The position numbers were made by a program, and so were the translations under genes. From assembly GCF_010501065.1 (NCBI RefSeq), contig NZ_QVMM01000001.1:218943-282942 (forward strand): a stretch of DNA of 64,000 bases, written 5' to 3'. Positions 51,406 to 61,418 of the stretch are shown here, piece after piece (the first letter of the stretch is position 1; the number at the start of each line of letters is the position of its first letter). Source of the stretch: Dysgonomonas sp. 216. GTDB lineage: Bacteria; Bacteroidota; Bacteroidia; Bacteroidales; Dysgonomonadaceae. The notes under the pieces are model-generated. The model ran no database searches. It was not told the DNA's origin and worked only from the letters and a program-made list of their open reading frames with translations.

Positions 51406-52109
51406 CCGATTTTACTTACTTTTCGCAATTTATCTTCGTCTATTATCTTAATCTTGCGTCCGTCCAGAGCTATAATATGCTCATCAACAAATGTAGAAAG
51501 CGTGCGTATGGCGTTCGATGTTGTCATGTTCGAAAGGCTTGCTAGGTCTTCGCGCGAAAGGTATATGCTGATAGTGGCGCCATCCTCTTCCAGTCCGTAA
51601 TTATCGACAAGGAATATAAGCGATTCGGCTAAACGTCCGCGAATATGCTTTTGAGTAAGATTCACAACCCTTTCGTCGGCAATACCTAAATCAGTAGATA
51701 ATTCGCGAATAAAGAACATCGCCAAACGCGGATTGGTAAGTACAAACTTCTCGACCAAATCCATAGGTATAAAACAAATGACCGAATACTCGAAAGCCGA
51801 TGCTGCCGTTACATAAGGCTCTCTTGCAAAAAAAGCCCTGTAACCAAAATTCTGAACAGGACGTACCATTCTTACTATTTGGCTGCGCCCACCTACTCCA
51901 CTCTTATAGATTTTAACTTTTCCCTCTATAAGACACATCATATCTTTAGGCACCTCTCCTTCGCAATAAATTACTTCGTTTTTTTTAAACTCCATAACCC
52001 TTGCTTCAGAAGCAAGCTCCTCCCTATCCTCTTCACTTAACAAGCTCCAAATCTCGGGTATACTCGATGCGATAGAGCCAACATCTTTCGTGTTTTTTTC
52101 TTTAGCCAT
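51402..52109 (-). CDS. Crp/Fnr family transcription regulator
   Basis: The 235-residue protein has an N-terminal cyclic-nucleotide-type sensor domain (residues 25-150, VIYCEGEVPKDMMCLIEGKVKIYKSG) and a C-terminal Crp helix-turn-helix (LSREDLASLSNMTTSNAIRTLSTF). No FNR-type cysteine cluster is visible, so the signal is unlikely to be oxygen through Fe-S. It is first in a two-gene operon with the GH3-like enzyme. A -7 box (minus-strand TAACTTTG) is at 52149-52156, with CAAA candidates on the + strand at 52174 and 52180. Confidence 0.9.
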   Translation of the reverse strand: MAKEKNTKDVGSIASSIPEIWSLLSEEDREELASEARVMEFKKNEVIYCEGEVPKDMMCLIEGKVKIYKSGVGGRSQIVRMVRPVQNFGYRAFFAREPYVTAASAFEYSVICFIPMDLVEKFVLTNPRLAMFFIRELSTDLGIADERVVNLTQKHIRGRLAESLIFLVDNYGLEEDGATISIYLSREDLASLSNMTTSNAIRTLSTFVDEHIIALDGRKIKIIDEDKLRKVSKIG

Positions 52110-52295
52110 ACATGTTTTCTCTGAGAAAGCTTCGTTAACTAATTCTCACAAAGTTATCACAAAATACTGTAAACAAAAGCAAATACATCAAGAAATCTGT
52201 TTTTTAACAGTGTTTTACAAGCATCTTCATAAAATAATATCATCATTTTATCTTTCACGTGTATTGGGTTTATTTTTCAAAAATGAATAAATATG

Positions 52296-52326
52296 TTTGA
52301 ATATTGAGATAATAAAATTAATTTTG
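52296..52326 (+). promoter_or_regulatory. tig promoter (textbook -33/-7)
   Basis: TTTG at 52296-52299, then exactly 19 bases, then TAATTTTG at 52319-52326. This is the best Bacteroidetes promoter match in the window. The implied leader is about 95 bases. Confidence 0.85.
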
Positions 52327-52340
52327 CAGGCTGTAAAATT

Positions 52341-52365
52341 ATACCCTTTTGTATTTAAAAGGTAT
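52341..52365 (+). other. Hairpin in the tig 5' leader
   Basis: ATACCCTTTT pairs with AAAAGGTAT with a single bulged C, just downstream of the likely transcription start. It might stabilise the mRNA or respond to temperature. Confidence 0.45.
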
Positions 52366-52427
52366 TGATTCTCAGAATAGGAAAGAAGTAAACAAAAATC
52401 AAATAGTCATTAACAATTTAATTAAAG

Positions 52428-53807
52428 ATGAATACATCTCTTACAAATGTTGACAGCGTTAACGCAATCATTCAAATAAATGTAACAAAAGACGATTATC
52501 AGGAAAAGGTTGAGAAATCGTTAAAATCGTTCCGTCAAAAAGCCAGCGTACCGGGTTTCCGTAAAGGCATGGTACCAATGGGCATGGTAAAAAAAATGTA
52601 TGGCAAATCGGTTTTAGCCGAAGAAATAAACAAATTGGTTGGCGAGTCGCTATACAGCTACATACAAGAGAACAAATTGAATGTATTGGGCGAGCCTCTT
52701 CCAAACGAAGAGAAACAACAACCTATCAATTTTGAGGTAGAAGGCGACTATGAGTTTTTCTTTGACATTGCCCTTGCCCCCGAAATTAAGTTGTCGCTTA
52801 CAAAAAGAGATAAAGTTACTTACTATAAAATAGCTGCCGATCAAGAATTGGTGGACAAACAAATAGCTTCGTTCAAATCGAACTATGGCAAATACGAACA
52901 AGTTATAGACGAAGCACAAGACACCGACCTGCTAAGAGGAGAAATCCGCGAGTTGGAAAATGGTCAGCCAAAAGAAGGGGGTATTTTCGTAGAATCGGGA
53001 GTACTTATGACTTCTTACTTCAAAAACGACGAAGAAAAAGCAAAATTCAAAGGAGTAAAAATAGACGATGTTATTGTTTTTAATCCCGGAAAAGCATACG
53101 ACGGACACGAAGCCGAAATAGCATCTTTCCTTCATATCGAAAAAGATCAGGTAGAATCGATTGCTGCCGAATTTTCGTTCACGGTAAAAGAAGTAACACG
53201 CTACAAAGAAGCTGAACTCGACCAAGAGTTATTCGATAAAGTATTTGGCGAAGGCACAGTAAAAACAGCCGACGAATTCATTCAAAAAGTAAAAGACGGC
53301 ATTGCAGAGCAAATGGCTCCCGATAGCGATTATAAATTTCTGCTTGATGCCCGCAAGCTACTCGAAAAGAAAGCCGGAGACCTTGAATTCCCCGATGCAT
53401 TTCTTAAACGCTGGTTATTGGCAACAGGCAAAGAAAGAACTGCCGAATCGATAGAAGAAGAATATCCGAAAATTATTGAAGATCTGAAATTCCACCTTAT
53501 TAAAGAACAGATCGTAAAAGATAACGAACTGAAAGTGGAAGAAGAAGACCTTAGAAGCATGGCTAAAAACACAGCACGCGCACAATTTGCTCAGTACGGA
53601 ATGATGCATTTACCCGATGATGTTGTTGAAAACTATGCAAACGAAATGTTAAAAAACAAAGATTCGGTTCGCAACATGGTAGACCGTGCTATGGAAATAA
53701 AAGTTTCGGACTATTTGAAAAAAACGTTAGGCGTTACCGAAAAAGAAATCAGCCTTGATGAATTCAAGAAATTCTTTGAAGAAGAAACTGCTAACGAAGC
53801 AAAATAA
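52428..53807 (+). CDS. tig: Trigger factor
   Basis: Trigger factor is the ribosome-bound chaperone meeting nascent chains. The 459-residue protein has the ribosome-binding loop motif GFRKGMVPMGMVKKMYG near residue 43. A PPIase-like middle region is diverged, as in Bacteroidetes, and the C-terminal arm domains are helical and acidic. Followed by clpP and clpX, it is the usual chaperone-protease neighbourhood, though the 203-base gap and a separate promoter before clpP argue for independent control. Confidence 0.95.
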   Translation: MNTSLTNVDSVNAIIQINVTKDDYQEKVEKSLKSFRQKASVPGFRKGMVPMGMVKKMYGKSVLAEEINKLVGESLYSYIQENKLNVLGEPLPNEEKQQPINFEVEGDYEFFFDIALAPEIKLSLTKRDKVTYYKIAADQELVDKQIASFKSNYGKYEQVIDEAQDTDLLRGEIRELENGQPKEGGIFVESGVLMTSYFKNDEEKAKFKGVKIDDVIVFNPGKAYDGHEAEIASFLHIEKDQVESIAAEFSFTVKEVTRYKEAELDQELFDKVFGEGTVKTADEFIQKVKDGIAEQMAPDSDYKFLLDARKLLEKKAGDLEFPDAFLKRWLLATGKERTAESIEEEYPKIIEDLKFHLIKEQIVKDNELKVEEEDLRSMAKNTARAQFAQYGMMHLPDDVVENYANEMLKNKDSVRNMVDRAMEIKVSDYLKKTLGVTEKEISLDEFKKFFEEETANEAK

Positions 53808-53834
53808 GCACAAGAAAGATATAGCTTAATAATA

Positions 53835-53957
53835 AAAGAAGAGGTTCTGTCCCCCAAGAAAAGTTAGAATAAAAAGACGGTTATTTGTTTGTTTCAACTT
53901 TTTATTTATAACTTTGTTTAATATGAATAATATTTAATGGGATAAAGCCTCTTCTTT
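53835..53957. repeat. MITE-like 123-bp inverted-repeat element upstream of clpP
   Basis: The left arm AAAGAAGAGGTTCTGTCCC (53835-53853) and the reverse complement of 53939-53957 agree at 16 of 19 positions, all differences being transitions. As RNA, 18 of 19 positions pair if two G-U wobbles are counted. The arms enclose the clpP promoter. No ORF lies inside and no clear target-site duplication was seen. It could be a miniature transposable element or a long-stem regulatory structure. Confidence 0.6.
53884..53916 (+). promoter_or_regulatory. clpP promoter
   Basis: TTTG (53884-53887), 21 bases, TAACTTTG (53909-53916) fits the -33/-7 consensus. It lies inside the MITE-like element. The leader to the clpP ATG is about 88 bases. 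Confidence 0.7.
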
Positions 53958-54010
53958 GTGTATTTACATACCGGAGAAGCAGGAAGGTTATCAAGAAAAA
54001 TTTACAAATT

Positions 54011-54676
54011 ATGAACGATTTCAAAAAATATGCAACCAAGCATTTAGGAATGAATAGCTTGGGACTGGATAAGTATATTGACATAACCAGCAGCTATATT
54101 TCTCCAACCATTATGGAGGAACGTCAATTAAATGTAACCCAGATAGATGTTTTTTCACGTCTGATGATGGATCGTATTATCTTTCTAGGCACCCAGATTG
54201 ACGATTACACAGCCAATGTTATACAAGCTCAATTACTATACCTCGACTCGGCAGACCCGGGAAAAGACATATCTATTTATATCAACTCGCCCGGAGGATC
54301 AGTGTATGCCGGTTATGGCATTTACGACACAATGCAATTTATAAGCAGCGATGTTTCTACTATCTGTACAGGCATTGCAGCATCTATGGCGGCAGTATTA
54401 CTTGTTGCAGGACAAGACAAGAAACGCTTTGCCCTGAAACACTCACGTGTAATGATTCACCAACCACTTGGTGGCGCACAAGGACAAGCTTCCGATATAG
54501 AAATTACAGCCCGCGAAATAGCTAAAGTAAAGAAAGAACTTTACGAGATTATATCGAGCCACTCGGGGCAATCGGTCGAAAAAGTTGAAAAAGACTCCGA
54601 CCGTGACTATTGGATGACAGCATTGGAAGCCAAAGAATACGGAATGGTAGACGAAATATTCGAGAAAAAACAATAA
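54011..54676 (+). CDS. clpP: ATP-dependent Clp protease proteolytic subunit
   Basis: ClpP forms the tetradecameric serine-protease chamber served by ClpX. The 221-residue protein has the catalytic triad S125 (GIAASMAAVLL), H150 (MIHQPLGGAQGQASD) and D199 (SDRDYWM). The N-terminal extension before the mature VTQIDVFSR-type start is somewhat longer than in Escherichia coli and may be processed. A strong terminator follows, so clpX has its own transcription start or read-through. Confidence 0.97.
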   Translation: MNDFKKYATKHLGMNSLGLDKYIDITSSYISPTIMEERQLNVTQIDVFSRLMMDRIIFLGTQIDDYTANVIQAQLLYLDSADPGKDISIYINSPGGSVYAGYGIYDTMQFISSDVSTICTGIAASMAAVLLVAGQDKKRFALKHSRVMIHQPLGGAQGQASDIEITAREIAKVKKELYEIISSHSGQSVEKVEKDSDRDYWMTALEAKEYGMVDEIFEKKQ

Positions 54677-54685
54677 TATATAAAC

Positions 54686-54720
54686 AACCTCTCAAGTCTG
54701 ATTGGCTTGGGAGGTTTTAT
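54686..54720 (+). terminator. clpP terminator
   Basis: AACCTCTCAAG pairs with CTTGGGAGGTT (one G-T pair) around a 9-base loop, then TTTTATA. It separates clpP from clpX. Confidence 0.82.
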
Positions 54721-54782
54721 ATACTATCATCATCTTTAGATCAACACTAAAACCAACTCATACAGAAACCCTATAATATTTT

Positions 54783-56018
54783 ATGGCGAAAAAAACCTCC
54801 AGCGATTATTGTAGTTTTTGCGGACGAAGCGACAATGAGGTGAGCCTGTTAATTGCAGGAATGTCGGCTCATATATGCAACGACTGCGTAGAACAAGCAT
54901 ACCAGATAGTTAAAGAATCGCTCGACACAAAACACCAAGGGCAATCGCTCGGCAATATACCATTACCCGCGCCTCAGGAAATAAAAGAATTTCTCGATTC
55001 TTACATTATCGGACAGGAAGCTGCAAAACGATATTTATCTGTTTCGGTATACAACCATTACAAACGGTTAATGCAGGATACGGAAGACGACGGTATCGAA
55101 ATAGAAAAGTCCAACATTATTATGGTAGGGCCAACAGGTACAGGTAAAACTTTACTTGCCCGCACATTAGCAAAAATGCTGCATGTTCCGTTCGCAATGG
55201 TAGATGCCACAGTTCTGACCGAAGCCGGATATGTAGGGGAAGATATCGAAAGCATATTAACCCGCTTGTTGCAAGCTGCCGATTATGATGTAGCAGCAGC
55301 AGAACGAGGAATCGTGTTTATTGACGAAATAGACAAAATAGCCCGCAAAGGCGATAACCCATCCATAACCCGCGATGTTAGCGGCGAAGGAGTACAACAA
55401 GGCTTGCTTAAACTTCTGGAAGGAGCAATTGTAAACGTACCCCCTCAGGGAGGGCGTAAGCACCCCGAACAAAAAATGATTGCCGTTGACACCCGCAATA
55501 TATTATTTATCTGCGGCGGAGCATTCGACGGGATAGAACGCAACATAGCCAAAAGGTTGAATACCCAAACCGTAGGTTACTCGTCGGCTATGAAAAGCGT
55601 AAAAATAGACAAAGACAACCTGCTTCAGTACATAACCCCGCAAGATTTGAAATCGTTCGGGCTTATACCCGAAATCATCGGCCGATTACCGATTTTGGCC
55701 TATTTGTCAAATCTGAACAAAGATGCACTCCGACGTATACTTACAGAGCCTCGGAACTCGATAATAAAACAATACATCAAATTGTTTGCGATGGATGGTA
55801 TTGTTCTTACGTTCGACGAAGATGTATTTGAGTATATTGTTGAAAAAGCAATAGAATACAAGCTGGGAGCACGGGGCTTACGGTCTATCGTCGAAACAAT
55901 CATGATAGATTGTATGTACGAAGCCCCATCATCAAAAAAGCAAAAAATACATATAACAAAAGAATATGCAATTGAAAAACTCGAGAAATCGAGTCTTGAC
56001 AGATTAAAAGCATTATAA
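54783..56018 (+). CDS. clpX: ATP-dependent Clp protease ATP-binding subunit ClpX
   Basis: ClpX is the AAA+ unfoldase for ClpP. The 411-residue protein has the N-terminal zinc-binding domain ([11 protein letters not shown]...CNDCVEQA), Walker A GPTGTGKT near residue 117, Walker B FIDEIDKI near residue 181, the pore-region GYVGEDI and sensor 2 GARGLRSI near residue 361. All expected features are intact. Confidence 0.97.
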   Translation: MAKKTSSDYCSFCGRSDNEVSLLIAGMSAHICNDCVEQAYQIVKESLDTKHQGQSLGNIPLPAPQEIKEFLDSYIIGQEAAKRYLSVSVYNHYKRLMQDTEDDGIEIEKSNIIMVGPTGTGKTLLARTLAKMLHVPFAMVDATVLTEAGYVGEDIESILTRLLQAADYDVAAAERGIVFIDEIDKIARKGDNPSITRDVSGEGVQQGLLKLLEGAIVNVPPQGGRKHPEQKMIAVDTRNILFICGGAFDGIERNIAKRLNTQTVGYSSAMKSVKIDKDNLLQYITPQDLKSFGLIPEIIGRLPILAYLSNLNKDALRRILTEPRNSIIKQYIKLFAMDGIVLTFDEDVFEYIVEKAIEYKLGARGLRSIVETIMIDCMYEAPSSKKQKIHITKEYAIEKLEKSSLDRLKAL

Positions 56019-56160
56019 AATCCTTTTTTTGCAAAAAAAAACAATATTAGATGTTATTTTAGTGTCAATATCTTTTTATGTAAAGAAAAAGTACTAAATT
56101 AACTGTCTAAAAAATTTGATTTACATGTTTTTATCTAAAGAATAGGAATCCATTGCGTAT

Positions 56161-58347
56161 ATGCCAAACCAACACGAAACATTAGCCAAAGAACTGAAAA
56201 AACATTTCGGATTCGACCGATTCAAAGGCAATCAGGGCGATATCATTAAAAATGTTTTAGAAGGAAACGACACTTTCGTACTGATGCCGACAGGTGGAGG
56301 TAAGTCGTTATGTTATCAGTTGCCTGCCCTGCTTATGGAAGGCACTGCGGTTATCATATCTCCGCTGATAGCATTAATGAAAAACCAAGTGGATGCAATG
56401 CGCAACTTTAGCGAGGAAGATGGAGTGGCTCATTTCCTTAATTCCTCTTTAAACAAAAGCGCAATAGAGCAAGTTAAGGCTGACGTTATGGCACAAAAAA
56501 CCAAGCTCTTATATGTAGCTCCCGAATCTTTAACCAAAGATGAAAACGTTGAATTTTTGCGCCATGTTAATGTATCGTTTTATGCAATTGACGAGGCTCA
56601 CTGTATATCGGAATGGGGACACGATTTCCGCCCCGAATACAGGCGCATACGTCCGATAGTAAATGCGATAGGCAAACGCCCCATTATAGCATTAACGGCA
56701 ACTGCCACTCCAAAAGTCCAGCACGATATTCAGAAAAATCTGGGAATGATCGACGCCAAAGTATTCAGGCTGTCGTTTAACCGCGACAATCTGTTTTATC
56801 AGGTAAAGCGCAAAACTACCAATATCGACAGAGACATTATAAAATACATCCGTACCCAAGAAGGTAAATCGGGTATTGTGTATTGTTTGAGCCGCAAGAA
56901 GGTAGAAGAGTTTGCCGAAGTTTTAAGAGCAAATAAAATAAACGCTCTTGCTTATCATGCCGGATTAGACAGCACTACACGTGCCGAAAATCAGGATGCA
57001 TTTTTGATGGAAAAGGTTGATGTAATTGTGGCCACAATAGCGTTCGGGATGGGTATAGACAAACCCGATGTTCGCTATGTTATACATTACGACATACCCA
57101 AAAGCCTCGAAGGCTACTATCAGGAAACCGGACGTGCCGGTCGTGACGGAGGCGAAGGACAATGTATTGCTTTTTATTCGTACAAAGACCTCCAGAAACT
57201 GGAGAAATTTATGCAAGGCAAACCTATTGCCGAGCAAGAAATAGGGAAACAGCTTCTTTTAGAAACTGCCTCCTATGCCGAAACTGCTGTATGCCGCAGA
57301 AAGGTACTACTGCATTATTTCGGCGAAGAATATACCCAAGATAACTGTAATAATTGTGACAATTGTTTAAATCCTAAAAAACAGGTGGAAGCTCAAGATT
57401 TATTATTAACAGCCATAGAGGCTACAATAGCATTAAAAGAAAAATTTAAGACAGAGTATATTATCAACATCCTGAGAGGCAAAGAAACGTCCGAAATAGA
57501 AACCTACGGACATCAGGATATTGAAGCATTCGGTTCGGGAGACGACACCGACGAAGAAACATGGAATGCCGTTATACATCAGGCTCTGATCGAAGGTTAT
57601 CTCGAAAAAGATATTGAAAATTACGGACTGCTGAAAGTTACAAAAAAAGGCAAAAGCTTTTTGAAAAAGCCCATATCGTTCAAAATAGCAAAAGCTGATG
57701 AACAAGACGAAGACGATGCAGAAGAAATAGCAGTTAAAGGCGGTGGCGGAATATCGGCTGTCGATCCGGTCTTATTCTCGATAATGAAAGACCTGAGAAA
57801 AAAGATGTCGAAAAAACTGAATGTACCTCCTTACGTTATATTTCAGGATCCATCGCTCGAAGCAATGGCTACCATTTACCCCATAAACCTCGACGAATTA
57901 CAAAATATTCCGGGTGTAGGTGCAGGTAAAGCTAAACGGTACGGTACAGAGTTTATTGAGATAATAAAGAAACACGTTGAAGAAAACGAAATAGAGCGCC
58001 CCGAAGACCTGAGAGTTAAAACGGTAGCTAATAAATCGAAACTGAAAGTTGCTATTGTTCAGGCAATCGACCGTAAAGTTGCGTTAGACGACCTTGCCGA
58101 ATCGAAAGGCATTGATTTTACCGAACTACTGAACGAAGTAGAAGCCATAGTTTACTCGGGAACAAAAATAAACATCGACTATTTTCTTGAAGAAGTTATA
58201 GACGAAGACCATATTGCCGACATATTCGACTATTTTCAGGAAGCAGAATCGGACGACTTGGAAGATGCCATAAAAGAATTGGGTATGTACTCGGAAGACG
58301 AAATTCGTCTGGTAAGGGTTAAATTTATATCCGACATGGCAAACTAA
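56161..58347 (+). CDS. recQ: ATP-dependent DNA helicase RecQ
   Basis: RecQ unwinds DNA in recombination and repair. The 728-residue protein has Walker [17 protein letters not shown] near residue 42, [27 protein letters not shown], the zinc-binding [12 protein letters not shown]...CNNCDNC near residue 395, then RQC and HRDC ([18 protein letters not shown] near 580). About 100 further acidic C-terminal residues follow, as in other Bacteroidetes RecQ. coaD follows after 32 bases. Confidence 0.96.
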   Translation: MPNQHETLAKELKKHFGFDRFKGNQGDIIKNVLEGNDTFVLMPTGGGKSLCYQLPALLMEGTAVIISPLIALMKNQVDAMRNFSEEDGVAHFLNSSLNKSAIEQVKADVMAQKTKLLYVAPESLTKDENVEFLRHVNVSFYAIDEAHCISEWGHDFRPEYRRIRPIVNAIGKRPIIALTATATPKVQHDIQKNLGMIDAKVFRLSFNRDNLFYQVKRKTTNIDRDIIKYIRTQEGKSGIVYCLSRKKVEEFAEVLRANKINALAYHAGLDSTTRAENQDAFLMEKVDVIVATIAFGMGIDKPDVRYVIHYDIPKSLEGYYQETGRAGRDGGEGQCIAFYSYKDLQKLEKFMQGKPIAEQEIGKQLLLETASYAETAVCRRKVLLHYFGEEYTQDNCNNCDNCLNPKKQVEAQDLLLTAIEATIALKEKFKTEYIINILRGKETSEIETYGHQDIEAFGSGDDTDEETWNAVIHQALIEGYLEKDIENYGLLKVTKKGKSFLKKPISFKIAKADEQDEDDAEEIAVKGGGGISAVDPVLFSIMKDLRKKMSKKLNVPPYVIFQDPSLEAMATIYPINLDELQNIPGVGAGKAKRYGTEFIEIIKKHVEENEIERPEDLRVKTVANKSKLKVAIVQAIDRKVALDDLAESKGIDFTELLNEVEAIVYSGTKINIDYFLEEVIDEDHIADIFDYFQEAESDDLEDAIKELGMYSEDEIRLVRVKFISDMAN

Positions 58348-58379
58348 AAACCAATGTCATTTGTTTACAATATATTCAA

Positions 58380-58835
58380 ATGAAGAAAAAAGCCATTTTT
58401 CCGGGGACATTCGACCCTTTCACAACAGGACATTATTCTCTCGTCAATAGAAGTTTACATTTTATTGACGAGATTATTATAGCTATTGGGGTAAACGATG
58501 CTAAAAAAACATTATTCCCTCTGGATAAACGGATCGGCATGATCCGTTCGGTATTCAAGGACGATCCGCGTGTAACTGTCGAATCGTACCGTAATTTAAC
58601 TGTCGATTTCGCAAAGGAAGTAGGCGCCAATTGTATAATACGGGGTATACGTTCGGTTAACGATTTCGAATACGAAAAAACAATAGCCGACATGAACAGA
58701 AAAATATCGGGTATAGAAACACTGGTTTTGTTTACCGAACCGGAACTTACACACATAAGTTCCACAATTGTACGCGAACTTATCCGTTTTGGGCACGATG
58801 TTTCGGATTTCATACCCCCCAATATGGAAATGTAA
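58380..58835 (+). CDS. coaD: Phosphopantetheine adenylyltransferase
   Basis: CoaD makes dephospho-CoA from 4'-phosphopantetheine and ATP, the penultimate CoA step. The 151-residue protein has the nucleotidyl-transferase motif [12 protein letters not shown] (residues 7-18) and the C-terminal [10 protein letters not shown] near residue 126. [13 protein letters not shown] follows the family pattern. It is compactly packed between recQ and the S41 protease gene (11-base gap), suggesting one transcript. Confidence 0.96.
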   Translation: MKKKAIFPGTFDPFTTGHYSLVNRSLHFIDEIIIAIGVNDAKKTLFPLDKRIGMIRSVFKDDPRVTVESYRNLTVDFAKEVGANCIIRGIRSVNDFEYEKTIADMNRKISGIETLVLFTEPELTHISSTIVRELIRFGHDVSDFIPPNMEM

Positions 58836-58846
58836 TTATATAAACA

Positions 58847-60460
58847 ATGAATAAACTGAACACAAACCTGAATAGACTATTAATTGTCGTATTCTTTTTT
58901 AGCGTTTTCACATTAAACTGTCGTGCACAATTCAGCATGGGCGAAGCCGAACGAAAAATAGCTACCGCCTTTATGCTTATCGACAAAATGTATGTCGATA
59001 AAATTGATGCCGATAAACTATCGGACGACGCAATCACAGCTCTACTTAGCGAACTCGATCCGCATTCAAGCTACATAAAAGCAAGCGAACTGAAAGAAAT
59101 GAACGAGCCATTGGAAGGTAATTTCGACGGAATCGGGGTAACTTTCAATATGGCTACCGATACACTGTTTATTATAGAAACAATAGCCGGAGGACCTTCC
59201 GAAAAAATAGGAATATTACCGGGAGATAAAATAATTCTGGTAAACGACACGCTTATTGCCGGTGTAAAAATGCCGACACGCGATGTTATGAAACGTTTAC
59301 GCGGACCTAAAGGAACAGCAGTTAATGTAAAAATTCAGAGAAGAGGGATCAAAGACCTGTTGAATTTCAGAATAGTACGCGATAAAATTCCAATTCACAG
59401 CCTCAACGCTTCATATATGATTGACAACCAAACAGGGTATATCAGTCTTGTTCGTTTCGGAGCCACAACTTATCAGGAATTTAAAGAAGCTCTTGCCCGT
59501 TTACAAAATCAGGGCATGAAAAACTTGATACTCGATTTGCAGAGCAATGGAGGAGGGTATCTTTCTGCCGCAATAGACCTCACTAACGAGTTTTTAGGCA
59601 AAGACAAACTAATAGTATATACAGAAGGAGCAAATCAGCCCCGATTTAGCGAAAAGTCAAAATCGAACGGAATGTTCGAAAACGGAAAAGTAGTTATTCT
59701 TGTAAATGAAACATCTGCTTCAGCCAGCGAAATATTATCAGGAGCGATACAAGATTGGGACAGAGGCGTTATCGTTGGGCGGCGCACTTTCGGTAAAGGG
59801 CTTGTACAAAGGCAACTACCCCTACCCGGAGGCTCGGCAATGCGTCTTACCGTTGCACGTTATTACACACCAACAGGACGTTCGATACAAAAACCGTATA
59901 CAAACGGCGATAAAGACTCGTACGACAAAGATTTGATAGCAAGATACAATCATGGCGAAATGATGTCGGCCGACAGTATACACTTCCCCGATTCGCTTAA
60001 ATACCGTACTCTGATAAACGATCGTATTGTATACGGAGGCGGTGGCATTATGCCCGATTATTTTGTTCCTCTCGATACCCTTACAGACTTCCATCGCGAA
60101 GTATGGGGCAAAGGCTTATTCAACGAGATAAGCATGGCAAATATCGAAGGGAAGCGTAACGAGATGAAAAAGCAATACCCTACTGTGGAATCGTTCAAGA
60201 ATAATTTCGTTGTTGGCGACGATATTATGTCGCGCCTTTTGGAAATGGCTAAACGCGAAAACATCGAGTTCAAGGAAGGTCAGTATAATGTTTCAAAAAA
60301 ATTGATGGCGCTACAAATAAAAGCGTTGATGGCGCAATTTCTTTTCAACTCGGAAGCATACACCCGTATAATAAACGACGAAAGCCCGATTTATCAGAAA
60401 GGAGTCGAAATAATTAACGACGACCAGCAATACAAGACATTGCTTTCGGGCAAAAAATAA
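58847..60460 (+). CDS. C-terminal processing protease (S41, CtpA-like)
   Basis: This 537-residue periplasmic serine protease has a signal peptide (to about residue 25, CRAQ). A PDZ domain lies at about residues 85-165 (GIGVTFN, GGPSEKIGILPGDKI). The S41 catalytic core has the Ser in NETSASASEILSGA and Lys in RTFGKGLVQR. Such proteases trim or degrade proteins by their C-termini. It is the third gene of the recQ-coaD run. Confidence 0.94.
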   Translation: MNKLNTNLNRLLIVVFFFSVFTLNCRAQFSMGEAERKIATAFMLIDKMYVDKIDADKLSDDAITALLSELDPHSSYIKASELKEMNEPLEGNFDGIGVTFNMATDTLFIIETIAGGPSEKIGILPGDKIILVNDTLIAGVKMPTRDVMKRLRGPKGTAVNVKIQRRGIKDLLNFRIVRDKIPIHSLNASYMIDNQTGYISLVRFGATTYQEFKEALARLQNQGMKNLILDLQSNGGGYLSAAIDLTNEFLGKDKLIVYTEGANQPRFSEKSKSNGMFENGKVVILVNETSASASEILSGAIQDWDRGVIVGRRTFGKGLVQRQLPLPGGSAMRLTVARYYTPTGRSIQKPYTNGDKDSYDKDLIARYNHGEMMSADSIHFPDSLKYRTLINDRIVYGGGGIMPDYFVPLDTLTDFHREVWGKGLFNEISMANIEGKRNEMKKQYPTVESFKNNFVVGDDIMSRLLEMAKRENIEFKEGQYNVSKKLMALQIKALMAQFLFNSEAYTRIINDESPIYQKGVEIINDDQQYKTLLSGKK

Positions 60461-60471
60461 GAATAAGCAGG

Positions 60472-61263
60472 CTAAAAACCACGTTGCCTCATCGCTTCGA
60501 AGGTTAAAACTGCTGTAGAAACCGAAACATTCAGAGAATCAATATAGCCACGCATGGGTATTTTTACCCGTGCGTTTGCTTTTTCAAGCCAGAAGCCTGT
60601 AAGCCCGTCTGCCTCCGTACCCATTACAATGGCCGATGGTTGGCGAAAATCGGCATCCTGATACCAATCCGAAGCATTTAATTCGGCAGCATAACTTTTA
60701 ATACTATTTCTTTTCAGCCAGTCAACCGCTTCGCCAGATGTACAAACAGCAGTCTGAACCGTAAATAAACATCCCACACTCGACCGTATGGCATTCGGAT
60801 TATACAAATCGGTAAGCGGATCGCAAACAATTACAGCATCAACGGCAGCGGCATCGGCGGTTCGTAATATCGCACCCAGATTGCCCGGTTTCTCTATCGA
60901 CTCCAATATTATAACAAACGGATTGTCGGACAACTTAATATCGTCAAGAGTATGGCTCTTTGGTGTTGCCAGCGCCAATATTCCGTCCGAACCCTCACGA
61001 TAAGCTATTTTACTGAAAACCGAATCGGTAACCTCATACTTTATACTATCAGCAATGGTATCGAGCACATCGGGGTAGTCGGTCGAAGCAAAAAGCGCAG
61101 GACAAACAAACACCGATTTTACATTGTAGCCCCCCGATATAGCAAGCGACAATTCTCTTGCTCCTTCAATTACAAACAATTGCTGTTCGCGGCGCTCTTT
61201 ACTTTTCGATAGTTTGACAATATTTTTTATTCTCGCATTTTGCAAGCTGCTTATAAGTTCCAT
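60472..61263 (-). CDS. TrmH/SpoU family RNA methyltransferase
   Basis: This 263-residue SPOUT-fold 2'-O-ribose methyltransferase has LESIEKPGNLGAILRTADAA (motif 1) near residue 129, IVMGTEADGL (motif 2) near 210, and IPMRGYIDSLNVSVSTAVLTFEAMRQR (motif 3) at the C-terminus. The N-terminal substrate-binding domain is present (SSLQNARIKNIVKLSKSKERR). The target rRNA or tRNA site is not determinable from sequence. It converges on the S41 gene with an 11-base gap. Confidence 0.93.
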   Translation of the reverse strand: MELISSLQNARIKNIVKLSKSKERREQQLFVIEGARELSLAISGGYNVKSVFVCPALFASTDYPDVLDTIADSIKYEVTDSVFSKIAYREGSDGILALATPKSHTLDDIKLSDNPFVIILESIEKPGNLGAILRTADAAAVDAVIVCDPLTDLYNPNAIRSSVGCLFTVQTAVCTSGEAVDWLKRNSIKSYAAELNASDWYQDADFRQPSAIVMGTEADGLTGFWLEKANARVKIPMRGYIDSLNVSVSTAVLTFEAMRQRGF

Positions 61264-61418
61264 GCTTCCCGTAATTTTCGTGAAAAGAAGTTCAAATATA
61301 AAACAATCTTCCTAGCTGCAGGTAATAATTTATTAACTATTTATCGACAGTTAATCGCCGTAACATCCAATTTATTATCTTTATCGTTATTATTTTCCAT
61401 TTATTTAGAAAAAACAGA

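Larger units (their letters stand above)
52110..52427. other. Divergent promoter region between crp-like gene and tig
   Basis: This 318-base region has no gene. It carries the leftward promoter of the Crp-family gene (-7 box at 52149-52156), the tig promoter (52296-52326) and a hairpin in the tig leader (52341-52365). A CTGTT-TTTT-AACAG dyad lies near 52198-52211. Confidence 0.65.

Noticed and set aside
53842..53860. GGTTCTGTCCCCC motif as the end of a known IS26- or IS1182-type element
   Set aside because: It only loosely resembles remembered IS termini, and no transposase or full-length IS is nearby; kept only as a MITE-like structure.
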